NCBI GenBank assembly: GCA_015520485.1
Contig: WAPX01000065.1
Location: 1-63,750 of the forward strand
Direction: 5' to 3'
Source of the DNA: Archaeoglobaceae archaeon
Lineage (GTDB): Archaea > Halobacteriota > Archaeoglobi > Archaeoglobales > Archaeoglobaceae
DNA: 63,750 nucleotides
Position 1 is the first letter of the stretch. Each line of letters starts with the position of its first letter. The translations under genes were made by a program, and so were the position numbers. This document shows positions 54,541 to 63,739 of this stretch, in pieces. A model generated the notes under the pieces. That model worked only from the letters and a program-made list of their open reading frames with translations. It made no database searches and was not told where the DNA came from.

Positions 54541-55518
54541 GTGAGGTTTGCTGGAGTGGACGCTGGAACGAAATCTTACAGGATTCTCTGGTTTGATGAC
54601 ACGCCGGAAAACTTTGGGGTTATCGAAATACCAACCGAAAAAGTCAGGAAAAATCCGGAAACAATTCTGGAAGTACTCGAAAGCGTTAACGCAGATGTGT
54701 ACGCAGGCTTATCAGGTTACGGAATTCCAGTAAAGCACTTCTCGGAACTGAGCGATTCTGATATAAAGTTAATGACGCTAACGCTGGAGGAAGAGGTATC
54801 CGTAGGGCTCAGAGCGCTTATACGCGTGATAGCCAAGAGTGGACTGGAATTCTACACGATACCGGCTGTAATACATTTAAACACCATTCCGTCCTACAGA
54901 AAACTGTTCAGAGTGGACATGGGAACTTACGACAAACTGTGCACAGCGTTTGCCGTGAGTCAGGAATTTGATCACAGAAAAATGGTAATCGTGGAAGCCG
55001 GTTACGGCTACACGTCTTTTATTGCGATGGAGGACGGTAAAATAGTTGACGGGCTTGGTGGCACATCTTTTTTCCCATCCTACACATCAGCCGGTTGCAT
55101 CGATGCTGAGGTGGCGTATCTGCTTGGGGACTTTCCTAAAAATTTGCTGAGAACCGGATTGAGAGACATGCTGAGTCGCGAAGAAGCGGTAAACGCGCTT
55201 GCTGAAAACATGTTGAAAGGTATAAGGGCGATGGAGGTGTCGATCAGCAGGGCCGAGAAAGTTATCCTTTCAGGCAGGTTTGCAGCTGACATGGCAGAAA
55301 AACTGAGAAAGAACGATTGCAGAATTACCGTTTACAATAAGTACCAGAACGCTTCAGCTCTCGGAGCTGCGATGATTGCATCTGCGGTGAAGGGTAAGAA
55401 AATGAGAAGACCTGCAGAAAAAATGGGCATAACCTCTGCATGCGGAACCGTTCTCGACTACCTGCCGGAAAAGTGGAGAGCTGTAATTGAGAGGAGGCTT
55501 CATCTCCGCAGTCGCTAA
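54541..55518 (+). CDS. DUF1464-type ASKHA-fold protein (predicted kinase-like)
   Basis: This is a 325-residue protein of the archaeal DUF1464 family, which has an acetate/butyrate-kinase-like ASKHA fold. The phosphate-1 loop is RFAGVDAGTKSYRILWFDD at the start. A second one, VDMGTYDKLCTAFAVSQEF, lies near residue 124, then MVIVEAGYGYTSFIAMEDGK and VILSGRFAADMAEKLRK near 242. Substrate unknown. The start is GTG at 54541; the longer open frame from 54412 crosses the tRNA-Cys gene and is rejected. Confidence 0.78.
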   Translation: MRFAGVDAGTKSYRILWFDDTPENFGVIEIPTEKVRKNPETILEVLESVNADVYAGLSGYGIPVKHFSELSDSDIKLMTLTLEEEVSVGLRALIRVIAKSGLEFYTIPAVIHLNTIPSYRKLFRVDMGTYDKLCTAFAVSQEFDHRKMVIVEAGYGYTSFIAMEDGKIVDGLGGTSFFPSYTSAGCIDAEVAYLLGDFPKNLLRTGLRDMLSREEAVNALAENMLKGIRAMEVSISRAEKVILSGRFAADMAEKLRKNDCRITVYNKYQNASALGAAMIASAVKGKKMRRPAEKMGITSACGTVLDYLPEKWRAVIERRLHLRSR

Positions 55519-55592
55519 TGTTAAATTTTGGAATGTTCGGAAAGGATAGAAAGAATAGAAAGCTTTAAACATTCTTGAATTCACAAAGCTTC

Positions 55593-56243
55593 ATGAACTT
55601 GATTTTGCTCGGGCCACCCGGTTCTGGAAAGGGAACTCAGGCAAAGCTCATAGTGGAGAAGTACGGAATTCCACAGATTTCCACTGGAGACATGCTGAGA
55701 GAGGCCGTTGCAAAAGGGACTGAGCTTGGAAAAGAGGCCAAAAAGTACATGGACGCCGGACAGCTCGTTCCGGATGAGGTGGTAATTGGCATAGTAAAGG
55801 AGAGGTTGCAGGAACCTGATTGCGAAAAAGGGTTTATACTCGACGGTTTTCCAAGAACAATACCTCAGGCTGAAGCTCTCGACAAAATGCTCGAGGAGCT
55901 CGGCAAAAAAATAGATGCTGTGATAAACATTCAGGTGCCAGAAGAGGAGGTTGTAAAGAGGATCGTCAACAGACGAACCTGCAGGAATTGCGGTGCCGTT
56001 TACCACCTGATATACAACCCGCCAAAAGAGGACAACAAGTGTGACAAGTGTGGAGGGGAGCTGTACCAGAGAGATGACGACAGGGAGGAAACGGTAAGGC
56101 AGAGATATAAAGTTTACAAAGAGCAGACAGAGCCACTCGTTGACTACTACGCCAAAAAAGGCGTACTCTACAACATAGACGGAACAAAGAGCATAGAAGA
56201 AGTGTTTAACGAGATAGATAAGATTCTGCAAAAGCTTGCCTGA
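55593..56243 (+). CDS. adk: Adenylate kinase
   Basis: This is a 216-residue nucleoside monophosphate kinase (AMP + ATP to 2 ADP). It has the P-loop [14 protein letters not shown] (5-18), '[20 protein letters not shown]', [17 protein letters not shown], and a lid with four zinc cysteines ([12 protein letters not shown]...NKCDKCGG). The ATG at 55593 begins the protein; an upstream extension of 6 codons is unlikely. The bacterial-type long form with a zinc lid is found in some archaea. Confidence 0.95.
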   Translation: MNLILLGPPGSGKGTQAKLIVEKYGIPQISTGDMLREAVAKGTELGKEAKKYMDAGQLVPDEVVIGIVKERLQEPDCEKGFILDGFPRTIPQAEALDKMLEELGKKIDAVINIQVPEEEVVKRIVNRRTCRNCGAVYHLIYNPPKEDNKCDKCGGELYQRDDDREETVRQRYKVYKEQTEPLVDYYAKKGVLYNIDGTKSIEEVFNEIDKILQKLA

Positions 56244-56339
56244 ATTTTTAATAAATTTTAATTTTTAGTTAATAATTAAAATCAAAATATTTTAAATAGA
56301 AATTCTAAATATGGATTGATATTTGTTACATTGTACAAA

Positions 56340-56906
56340 TCAAAGCACACCCCTGTAGTGTATCGTAGCAGGACATCCGACGCACCTCTCTGATTGATAC
56401 CTGCTGCAGCTTGCACAGTGAACACCACAGGGCGCTATATCGAGAGCTTTCTTGGGAATAACGTTTATATCGAAGTATTTTGAGTAATAGATGTCCTGCA
56501 CAGGATAAATTTCGAACCTTCTTATGCCCTCCTGACTTCTCAGAGAGCACTTCTCGATGCTTATGCTTTCAAGAGTGTGGTAATCCTCAGCCACGACGAG
56601 GGCGAAAAAGTTGTACGATCCCGTTGTTACGAAAAACCTCAGCACCCTCGGGCACTCTCTAAACTTCTCAACAGCCTTCTCTATAGCCTCAGCATTCTCC
56701 ATTTCAACTGCCAGTATTGCAAGCTTCAATCCGAGCTGATCTGTGTTGAGCAGAGACCTGATTTTCAGCATCCCACTTTTTTCGAGCTTCTCCAGCCTCT
56801 TTTTAACTCCCATAACCGAGAAGTTTATTGCTTTGGCTATTTTCGACAGCGACACTCTGCCATTTTCCTGCAGTAGTGAAATTATTTCTCTGTCCACCCT
56901 GTCCAT
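56340..56906 (-). CDS. Lrp/AsnC-type regulator with a cysteine-rich C-terminal tail
   Basis: This is a 188-residue protein. An N-terminal winged HTH of the Lrp family (DREIISLLQENGRVSLSKIA, then 'FSVMGVKKRLEKLEKSGMLK') is followed by an alpha/beta ligand domain with VLRFFVTTGSYNFFALVVAE. An added C-terminal module, about residues 155-185, carries five cysteines (DIAPCGVHCASCSRYQSERC and VGCPA). The tail could bind a metal or an Fe-S cluster and make the regulator respond to redox or metal state. It lies alone on the minus strand. Confidence 0.85.
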   Translation of the reverse strand: MDRVDREIISLLQENGRVSLSKIAKAINFSVMGVKKRLEKLEKSGMLKIRSLLNTDQLGLKLAILAVEMENAEAIEKAVEKFRECPRVLRFFVTTGSYNFFALVVAEDYHTLESISIEKCSLRSQEGIRRFEIYPVQDIYYSKYFDINVIPKKALDIAPCGVHCASCSRYQSERCVGCPATIHYRGVL

Positions 56907-57376
56907 TGTTTATTTTATAAACTCCGGGAAAGATAAACTTTTCTAAATCTGTTCGATTGTTGTCGTGTTTGGCTGGAGGCTGCCGGATAGAATCCCATTG
57001 TGTAACTTAGGTCTGGCACACCCACCTTAATCTCGCTCATTCTAACACCGAACAATTATTTAAGAAAATTCTCTGCTGTTGGATTCAGTTTTGATTTTTG
57101 TTTTTTTCTCAATAACGCTTAATTTTAACCAATTCTTCTTACTTTTCTACAGCTAACACCGAATTTTAATTTCCAGTTTTTGCTTTTTTGGATTATTTAT
57201 ATAGAAGCAGCATCTATAATATTATTAACATCAAATCAGGAAAATTAGTAATTCCATCTTTATAATTTTAACATCTTTTTTATCTATTCTGTAAAATAGG
57301 TAGAGTTCTTCTCTTAGGAATTGTGTAGTTCTTTAAAAACAAATTTGTTATATATCTTTAAATGATAAAAACGTCT
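56907..57376. other. AT-rich spacer at the left boundary of the type I-D module
   Basis: This 470-bp gap separates the regulator from the type I-D operon. No credible gene, tRNA or CRISPR repeat is seen. The 11-mer ctaacaccgaa occurs at 57042-57052 and 57153-57163. From about 57,055 onward the base composition drops to the AT-rich level of the cas3 gene, so the insertion boundary may lie near here. T-runs could terminate the leftward operon. Confidence 0.5.
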
Positions 57377-59296
57377 TTAATACCCCCAGAATCGTATAAT
57401 AACATCTAGAATCTCAATTCTTTTTTTAGAATACAATGGTCTTAGTTTTCTCAATAATCTTTCTAACTCTTCTGATACCTCTACTTCATTCAACCATTTT
57501 TCAAGTTTTGCAGCATATAAACTACCAATATGATCAGAATAAAGAAATGTTTTCCATTCGGATTTTCTATCCGATTTTAAGGGATCTCCCCCGATTTTTT
57601 GTTTGTATTGATTTTCATATGGATCCTCAAGTACAGATGGTGTTTTAATACCTACAACAATTTGCTCTCTGGCGGGTCGAAAATCGGTTATTACTATTTT
57701 TCTCTTTACTTTGTCTATCTCTTCAATAAATGCATTATTGAGCACCCATATTATATCATATTCTGTTTCTTGATTTTTGTAGAAAATTTTCCATTGTAGC
57801 GTATCATCTCTAAATCTCATAAATGATCTTTTAAATACATTCCAGAATATCTTCAGATTTTCGTAAAATTCCTCATCCACTTCTTCTTTTACTTCTTCGA
57901 TAACTTTATCGAGCTTGAAAAGTATCTTTGAATACGGAAATTTTTCAATTAACTCATCAATTATCCTTCTTCTGTCACGACTTTTCAACGCATTATATAC
58001 TGACCACAGTAATGCTCCCATAAAAACAGGGATTCTTTCCTCTTTAAGTTTGATATCTTCAAAAGATTGGTTTAGCACATCTACAAATTCATAATAGTTG
58101 ACATTTGTACCATTTTTAACAAGTTTCTTAATCCTTTCCACAACAGCTACCGGAGTTATGCAATAAATTTCGCTTTCTTCGTTTCCTCTCCCAATTCTTC
58201 CAATTCGTTGTAAGAAATTTCTCAAATACCTCCCAGAATCAATGTAAGCGACTTGCACAGGGTAATTTACACCTACTTCTGCTTTTGAAGTTGTTATTAT
58301 GATGTCATACTCTTCGGGATTAAAGGTAAAATCTTTTTGCCTAGTCTCAAATCCTGTATTTACACCAATTTTTTCTTTACAAAATAGATTTCTCATTTTA
58401 TTTTCTGCTATCTTTGCCTCTCTTAACGAATTGAATAAAAGAAACACTTTTTTACCGCTTTTGATAACCTCAGAAATTTTGTTTTTCACATCACTTCTAA
58501 TTTCTTCATCATTAAATATCCATTTATATAGTGAATAGGATTGCGAAACTTCTATAAAATGTATTTTTTGCTTTCCTTGAATAACTCTACCTGAATCTGC
58601 TAATTCTTGCTGAACTATTTTATAGTCAATTTTTTGATCATCCAATAACTTAAGAAGTGCTGGTTCAGGTGTTGCTGAAATAAAAAACCATTTTATGTTC
58701 TTAAAGAATTGATGACTCGTCATCAACCAGATCAAAATATTGGCAATTTGTTCTTCATCATAAAGATGGTATTCATCGAATATAACGTAATCAATTTTTC
58801 CAAAAAATTCTGTCCAATCCTGAAAATTCAAAATGTGGCGTCTCTTACCTGACTTCTCAATGTGATAACCACCATGGATAACAAAATTTACAATATCCGG
58901 ATTTGTAACTATAATATTTGCGGATTTGACCTTATCAAGTAATTCTTTTGGCCTCTCTATTCCATGTTTTTGAAGCGCACTTCCAGTTATTTTTTCCACT
59001 TTAACAACATCTTTGAAGCCGTGATACATATCTTCAACAAGTGCATTGGTAGGAGCAACGATCAAACCCCTCGGAAGAATAATAGAATTATGATTTTTCG
59101 CATAAATAATTGGAAGTGCAAATGCAAATGTTTTTCCAGCACCGGTTGGAGCTATGACCACAGTAATAGAGGGTAAATCACTCAGATCAGAGTAAAACAC
59201 CTCTTGAAAAGTGTGTAAAGTGTATTTTTCACCTTTTAATTCTATTTCTATGTCTCCAAAAGGTATTATTCTTTCCTGAACTGTAAGAGTAGTCAT
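57377..59296 (-). CDS. cas3: Cas3' helicase of type I-D CRISPR
   Basis: This is a 639-residue SF2 helicase without an HD domain, the type I-D form. Motif I is VVIAPTGAGKTFAFALPI (APTGAGKT at 49-56). Motif II is VIFDEYHLYDE (164-167, DEYH). Motif III is FISATPEPALL, and the C-terminal helicase motifs include QRIGRIGRGNEESEI. In I-D systems the HD nuclease moves to Cas10d, here present upstream. Its start overlaps the csc1 stop (ATGA). It is much more AT-rich than genes to its left. Confidence 0.92.
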   Translation of the reverse strand: MTTLTVQERIIPFGDIEIELKGEKYTLHTFQEVFYSDLSDLPSITVVIAPTGAGKTFAFALPIIYAKNHNSIILPRGLIVAPTNALVEDMYHGFKDVVKVEKITGSALQKHGIERPKELLDKVKSANIIVTNPDIVNFVIHGGYHIEKSGKRRHILNFQDWTEFFGKIDYVIFDEYHLYDEEQIANILIWLMTSHQFFKNIKWFFISATPEPALLKLLDDQKIDYKIVQQELADSGRVIQGKQKIHFIEVSQSYSLYKWIFNDEEIRSDVKNKISEVIKSGKKVFLLFNSLREAKIAENKMRNLFCKEKIGVNTGFETRQKDFTFNPEEYDIIITTSKAEVGVNYPVQVAYIDSGRYLRNFLQRIGRIGRGNEESEIYCITPVAVVERIKKLVKNGTNVNYYEFVDVLNQSFEDIKLKEERIPVFMGALLWSVYNALKSRDRRRIIDELIEKFPYSKILFKLDKVIEEVKEEVDEEFYENLKIFWNVFKRSFMRFRDDTLQWKIFYKNQETEYDIIWVLNNAFIEEIDKVKRKIVITDFRPAREQIVVGIKTPSVLEDPYENQYKQKIGGDPLKSDRKSEWKTFLYSDHIGSLYAAKLEKWLNEVEVSEELERLLRKLRPLYSKKRIEILDVIIRFWGY

Positions 59297-59916
59297 GAGA
59301 ACGTCTCCTCCAAATCTTTTTCCGTTAATCCTTTAACTATAATGTATTGCGCTAAAACGGGTTCAACCGCAAAACCTTCTTTTAACTCCATTTTTTTGCC
59401 CAAGATTTTTGTGATAGTATAGTAGTTAACCCAAATATCTTTTTCAATGTTTTCTATTTCTTCTAATAAAATTAAACAATCTCTGCCATTACCTATTCTA
59501 AGTGTAAACTTGGATGGAAGATTTAAGTTTCCTATAAAAGATGCTTGGAAGGTAGAACCAACTTCTATTCCTTGAACGTGGAAATAATTCTTAAAAAGAG
59601 CCTTTCCCATAAGCTCAATGATGTCTCTCCTAACCATGCCATCGGATATTAGGCTTGTATATCTAGCATATACTGGCGTCCTTTTAACCTTGATTGGACG
59701 AGCGATTGTCCACAAGAATCCAAGATTTTTGATTTCCTCATAATTTGGTTTAGACTTAGTTTGATAGGTTATATCGTTATTCTTACATAATGCAAAGTTT
59801 GTAGCATAAGCGAGCGAGAGGTCTCCTATGAAGGGTGTTGTTGAAGCAACTCCACTCTCCGTTTTTGTATAATAAAACAGGGGAGAGAGTAGAGTTATTT
59901 TGTAATGCCTTATCAT
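59293..59916 (-). CDS. csc1: Csc1, Cas5-family subunit of the I-D Cascade
   Basis: This is a 207-residue Cas5-type protein at the 5'-tag end of the I-D crRNA complex. The N-terminal strand 'IRHYKITLLSPLFYYTKTES' and GDLSLAYATNFALCKN are the Csc1 opening. GSTFQASFIGNLNLPSKFTL and IGNGRDCLILLEEIE follow. Placement between csc2 and cas3, with a 1-bp gap and an ATGA overlap, confirms the identity. It is AT-rich. Confidence 0.88.
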   Translation of the reverse strand: MIRHYKITLLSPLFYYTKTESGVASTTPFIGDLSLAYATNFALCKNNDITYQTKSKPNYEEIKNLGFLWTIARPIKVKRTPVYARYTSLISDGMVRRDIIELMGKALFKNYFHVQGIEVGSTFQASFIGNLNLPSKFTLRIGNGRDCLILLEEIENIEKDIWVNYYTITKILGKKMELKEGFAVEPVLAQYIIVKGLTEKDLEETFS

Positions 59917-59917
59917 T

Positions 59918-61006
59918 TTACTCCCCTTGTAAGATGCTTAATTCCCCTAAGTAGTTGTTAACATCTTTTTCTCTAATCACTTTACACTCCACTAAATAGG
60001 CAATGGAGTCGTTTAGTAATTTCTTGTAAATTTCTTTTAATTTATTTTCGTCATCAAGTAAATTTGTAAGCAATTTCAGTAGACTCTGCAAGTTATTTCT
60101 TACTTCTGCTCTGTTTTTGTTTTCATCATTCTCACCAGATTCACTCTCCTTCTTGTCGGTTATTACTACCTTGGCACACGCTTGTAATTTCTCGACGGCA
60201 TATTGCTTAACACTATCTAAAGTAACTTCGCTATCATTCCATTCTCTACTTAAAGTATAAGAACTAACAGCCGGCTCAAACTGATCAAGAGCAACAGCTA
60301 CTATATGATTTTTTATATTTGCATCCATGACATTACTCTGCGCTCCGTATCTTGTGGTTTTCATTACTGAAATCAACACATGCAGGAAACCCTCCGGAGT
60401 TATATCTGGAAATACTATGAACTGCGGGAAGTACACACCAGGTTTTATATACTGGACATCATAAAGGCTCTCTCTATGTGCTCCACTTTCCTTATCCCAC
60501 ATCGTCCCTTCTTCACTCAAGGCGTTGTGAGTTAATTCATCTATTATCTCATTTTTTGATCTTAAAGAGTAGCTCCACTCATAAAGCACTCTTGCTGGAA
60601 GACCTATCGCTTCTTTTTCCTCTGTAACGCTGTCTCCAAACACTAATGAATTTGGATTTGCTAGTTGTATGGCCCGTTTGATAAAGTTATACTCCAAATC
60701 TGGATGTACAACACCAAACTTCCTGCATAGTAGAAGACCAGTTAATTTTTCTCTTGCTTTCAATTTACGCGAAGGTATAACCACAACTTCTTTATCTCCG
60801 ATTTCTGTGCTTATTACTTCATCAGGCTCAGTAGACCGAATGATAAGATAGCCTGTGGTTTCCCTTACTAAGAGTAGCTTAATGTAGTTCGGTGTACGCT
60901 TGCCAAAGTTCTCCTGAAAGTAGTCTTCTGGTATAACTTTGTAAAGCTCTTTCCGAATTTCGTTAATAACCTCCCCATTATATTCCACATATTTCTTTTC
61001 ACTCAT
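59918..61006 (-). CDS. csc2: Csc2, Cas7-family backbone of the I-D Cascade
   Basis: This is a 362-residue Cas7-type protein that forms the I-D backbone and binds crRNA. Features include 'IKLLLVRETTGYLIIRSTEP', REKLTGLLLCRKFGVVHPDL, NPNSLVFGDSV-type sequence (here QLANPNSLVFGDSVTEEKE) and FPDITPEGFLHVLISVMKTT RYG. The last third is charged. I chose the ATG at 61006, 7 bp after GGAGGTG; GTG at 61015 and ATG at 61009 are also open. It overlaps cas10d by 8 bp. Confidence 0.9.
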   Translation of the reverse strand: MSEKKYVEYNGEVINEIRKELYKVIPEDYFQENFGKRTPNYIKLLLVRETTGYLIIRSTEPDEVISTEIGDKEVVVIPSRKLKAREKLTGLLLCRKFGVVHPDLEYNFIKRAIQLANPNSLVFGDSVTEEKEAIGLPARVLYEWSYSLRSKNEIIDELTHNALSEEGTMWDKESGAHRESLYDVQYIKPGVYFPQFIVFPDITPEGFLHVLISVMKTTRYGAQSNVMDANIKNHIVAVALDQFEPAVSSYTLSREWNDSEVTLDSVKQYAVEKLQACAKVVITDKKESESGENDENKNRAEVRNNLQSLLKLLTNLLDDENKLKEIYKKLLNDSIAYLVECKVIREKDVNNYLGELSILQGE

Positions 61007-63566
61007 CATTTTCACCTCCTTCTTTTTGTTTTTCTTCTTTCATCTTTTTACGCTTTTCTTCGGATTTTTTCGCATATTCAAATGCAAATGCGTATGTCCA
61101 GTACCTTAACTCAGTTTTTGATGGAATTTTTTTCTGCCATGTTTTTTCATAGAGATCCCTGTAAACTGTGCGACAAAAATCATCTATGGCATCTTTCTTT
61201 GGAAATTTCACCTTTTTATTTATGACTCCTGCCATTAATGCAATTATGTCTTCCTTATCCAATTTTCTTTGTACGCCAATTTTTAAAGCATCAATAGCTG
61301 TACGAATTATCCATGTTTGCTTTGATGCCGTATATCCACTCCATTCTATATCCGAGGCTTTATCAGCCAATTTTTTTATTACACTCATAATTTCACCACC
61401 TATTCGTTCATAAACTAGCTGAATTTTATCTTGATTTTTATTAACAAAACCAAAAGGATTATCCAATCTGTATAAATAATAGAAGAATACTAGCGGAGAA
61501 GTAGCATAGTCATTTAATACTCTTATAAACTCATTTTGCCATCTCTTTCCGCCAACTGCTTTTGCTAAGTTCATGAGAATTTCAAATTCATTTCTAACGC
61601 GCTGCAGTTCATCAATTCTGATTTTATCCCATTTTAACTTCTTTATTGGTTTAGGAACATAGTCCAAAACAAAAGTTTCTCTTTTAATCCTGTCAGGATT
61701 CATGGTATAGGTGAGATATACTTTAAATCCCGTATTGCTGGCAAAGACCAGCAACTCGTAAAATCTTCTAAGAAAATCTGCCTCTTTACCTGTTTGGAGG
61801 TGTGCCATTAAAAAAGGGATCAATACATTTTTTGAGTCTTTGAATGAATACCCGTAAAAAATCCTGTATGAGTTAAAGAAGTCATTGGATAAAACCCGAA
61901 TACCATTTATTTGTTCTTCTATTTTCTCCGCAACCCTTTCAGCATTGAGAATAGGTATAGTATAATCACAAGCATCAATATACACAGCATACAGGTCTTT
62001 ACTTCGACCAAAAATTAACTTCCGCAACATAACTTCTGCTAAGCAAGCTTTACATATTTTACGCTCAGTATTTTTGAGCGAAACAACGGTGCGGTTTGTA
62101 AATCCTCTGGGGGCAAAGCCAAAGGCGATGTTATCGAGTGCTTTAATATTTGCTTCAGCTCCGCATATTGAACATATGTTTTGTTTATCTCCCACATCCT
62201 GAATTTTGATTCCAAAAATTGGATTACCATCCAGATATGCATACGCTAATATCGCTTTGAGAAGCTTTTTAACATCTATTTTTGAGTTTTTATATTTTTC
62301 TTTAATCATTTTAACGAATTCAGAATATAGTTTTTCTTTTTCTTCTGTAGGAAATCTTTGAGCAGCCTTAATAATTTTTAGTTCCTTTTCTTTTATATTT
62401 TCTGTATCAGATAGCCACTTTCTCTTAAGATCGTTCTTAATTTTTCTCGCAGCTTTATTATCAGGTTTTATGTTAGATATTGATCTTAGAAGAACCAATA
62501 TGTCGATCTTATTTTCTTCTTTCAATTTTTCTATTTCTCTTTTTATCTTCTCTCTTTTTGTTTTGTCTCTTGGTAGTTTGTATTCTAAAAGGAAATATTC
62601 ATTCTTTTCTTGGAGATCTTTTAACAAATTTTTTATGAACTTCTCTGTGGAATCAAAGAATCTAAAAATATCTAGTTGAGTTTTCTCCCAAGTTAAAATT
62701 GCTGTTTTATCTAAATTATCAAGAAGCAATCTTTCAAAATCGTTTTTGAATTCGTCTAATAATTTCTCTTCTATTTCTTTACTTGTTAGCGGTTTTCCAA
62801 TCCAAATAAAACCCTTGGGAGATATGAGTAATATCTTTCCTTCTATCCGACTAATAAGCTTAGTCAGCAAATATCTACTAAGCACTTCATAAGGAGAGTC
62901 GTGGAAATAAAATGAGTGTATATTTGGAAGATATTCTTTTAGATCTTTTTGAAGTTTTCTAAACAATTGTGAAAGTGATTCTAGTTCTTCCGGTGGAGAT
63001 GCAATTTTGTCCGCTAAATGCAAAGGACCTATCAAAAAATCTTTAATAAATCTGTCTAAATTCCTTCTTTTTGGTAACTCGATGTCAGGAATAGTATACC
63101 TTGTTCCATTCTCAGCGCCAACTATTAGATATTTTACGATGTTTTTCTCTTCATCTGATAATGCTAATTCTAACTCGTTAAGTACTTCGTTAAGATACTC
63201 CAAAGACTTTATTAAGTTTGATTTTCCTACCATCTTGTTGATGTCATGTAGCGTTATTCCAACTAAAGCGCAGTTAATCAGCATTTTAATATCAGGATCT
63301 TCCTTCTTCACTAATTCAGATGTATATTCGTTTTCCAATAATTTTTGTTCTAAATACAGCATCGCAGGTAGTATCCCATTAAGAATATGCATTGGATAAC
63401 TCATATCCGAATATTTTTCAAATGTAGTACCACCTTTTGCTGGCGTTGTGTTATATCTCTCAAAGATTTTTGGAAATATGTTTTGGAAATATTCCTTAAC
63501 TGTACTCGTGAACAGAGATGTTTCGAATACGTTTTGAATTTTTAATTTTATTTGAATACCACTCAT
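60999..63566 (-). CDS. cas10d: Cas10d (Csc3), HD-nuclease large subunit of type I-D
   Basis: This is an 855-residue I-D large subunit carrying the DNA-cutting HD domain. H60 (in SYPMHILNG) and H107-D108 (in VGITLHDINKMVG) form the HD site. A zinc finger lies near residues 465-510 (ICSICGAEANI...KICKACLAEV). No GGDD cyclase motif is present, as expected for Cas10d. A long charged helical region (270-430) lies between. The start overlaps the end of the next upstream frame by 4 bp (TGA/ATG). The gene is AT-rich and Lys/Ile-rich. Confidence 0.9.
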   Translation of the reverse strand: MSGIQIKLKIQNVFETSLFTSTVKEYFQNIFPKIFERYNTTPAKGGTTFEKYSDMSYPMHILNGILPAMLYLEQKLLENEYTSELVKKEDPDIKMLINCALVGITLHDINKMVGKSNLIKSLEYLNEVLNELELALSDEEKNIVKYLIVGAENGTRYTIPDIELPKRRNLDRFIKDFLIGPLHLADKIASPPEELESLSQLFRKLQKDLKEYLPNIHSFYFHDSPYEVLSRYLLTKLISRIEGKILLISPKGFIWIGKPLTSKEIEEKLLDEFKNDFERLLLDNLDKTAILTWEKTQLDIFRFFDSTEKFIKNLLKDLQEKNEYFLLEYKLPRDKTKREKIKREIEKLKEENKIDILVLLRSISNIKPDNKAARKIKNDLKRKWLSDTENIKEKELKIIKAAQRFPTEEKEKLYSEFVKMIKEKYKNSKIDVKKLLKAILAYAYLDGNPIFGIKIQDVGDKQNICSICGAEANIKALDNIAFGFAPRGFTNRTVVSLKNTERKICKACLAEVMLRKLIFGRSKDLYAVYIDACDYTIPILNAERVAEKIEEQINGIRVLSNDFFNSYRIFYGYSFKDSKNVLIPFLMAHLQTGKEADFLRRFYELLVFASNTGFKVYLTYTMNPDRIKRETFVLDYVPKPIKKLKWDKIRIDELQRVRNEFEILMNLAKAVGGKRWQNEFIRVLNDYATSPLVFFYYLYRLDNPFGFVNKNQDKIQLVYERIGGEIMSVIKKLADKASDIEWSGYTASKQTWIIRTAIDALKIGVQRKLDKEDIIALMAGVINKKVKFPKKDAIDDFCRTVYRDLYEKTWQKKIPSKTELRYWTYAFAFEYAKKSEEKRKKMKEEKQKEGGENDE

Positions 63567-63739
63567 TTTACCACCGATTGTTTTCTCATTAAGTCTTTGG
63601 CAGACAGAGTAGCATCATATTGAGCATGCCCAAACGTTCTATACAGTACTTTTCTTGCTTTTTCTTTATCAAAATCCTCAATATGGACACTATCAAATAC
63701 TAAACTATCATCTTCCTTCTTAAAGACTACGCAAATCAT
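63563..63739 (-). CDS. Small frame upstream of cas10d, possibly cut by the right edge
   Basis: This 58-codon minus-strand frame ends in a TGA that overlaps the cas10d ATG (ATGA, 63563-63566), so it is translated in the same operon. It starts MICVVFKKEDDSLVFDSVHI and contains the tract YRTFGHAQYDATLSAKDLMR. The frame is still open above the ATG at 63739 (ACG AAA AAG), so this could be the C-terminal end of a longer gene that begins outside the window. I do not recognise it; a cas gene or an I-D accessory protein is likely by position. Confidence 0.55.
   Translation of the reverse strand: MICVVFKKEDDSLVFDSVHIEDFDKEKARKVLYRTFGHAQYDATLSAKDLMRKQSVVK

Noticed and set aside
55581-56231. A 216-codon open frame on the minus strand
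   Set aside because: It mirrors adenylate kinase codon for codon (antisense), shows no protein motif, and adk is certain.
57042-57163. The 11-mer ctaacaccgaa repeated 111 bp apart
   Set aside because: Only two copies and too short to claim a mobile-element target duplication or CRISPR repeat.
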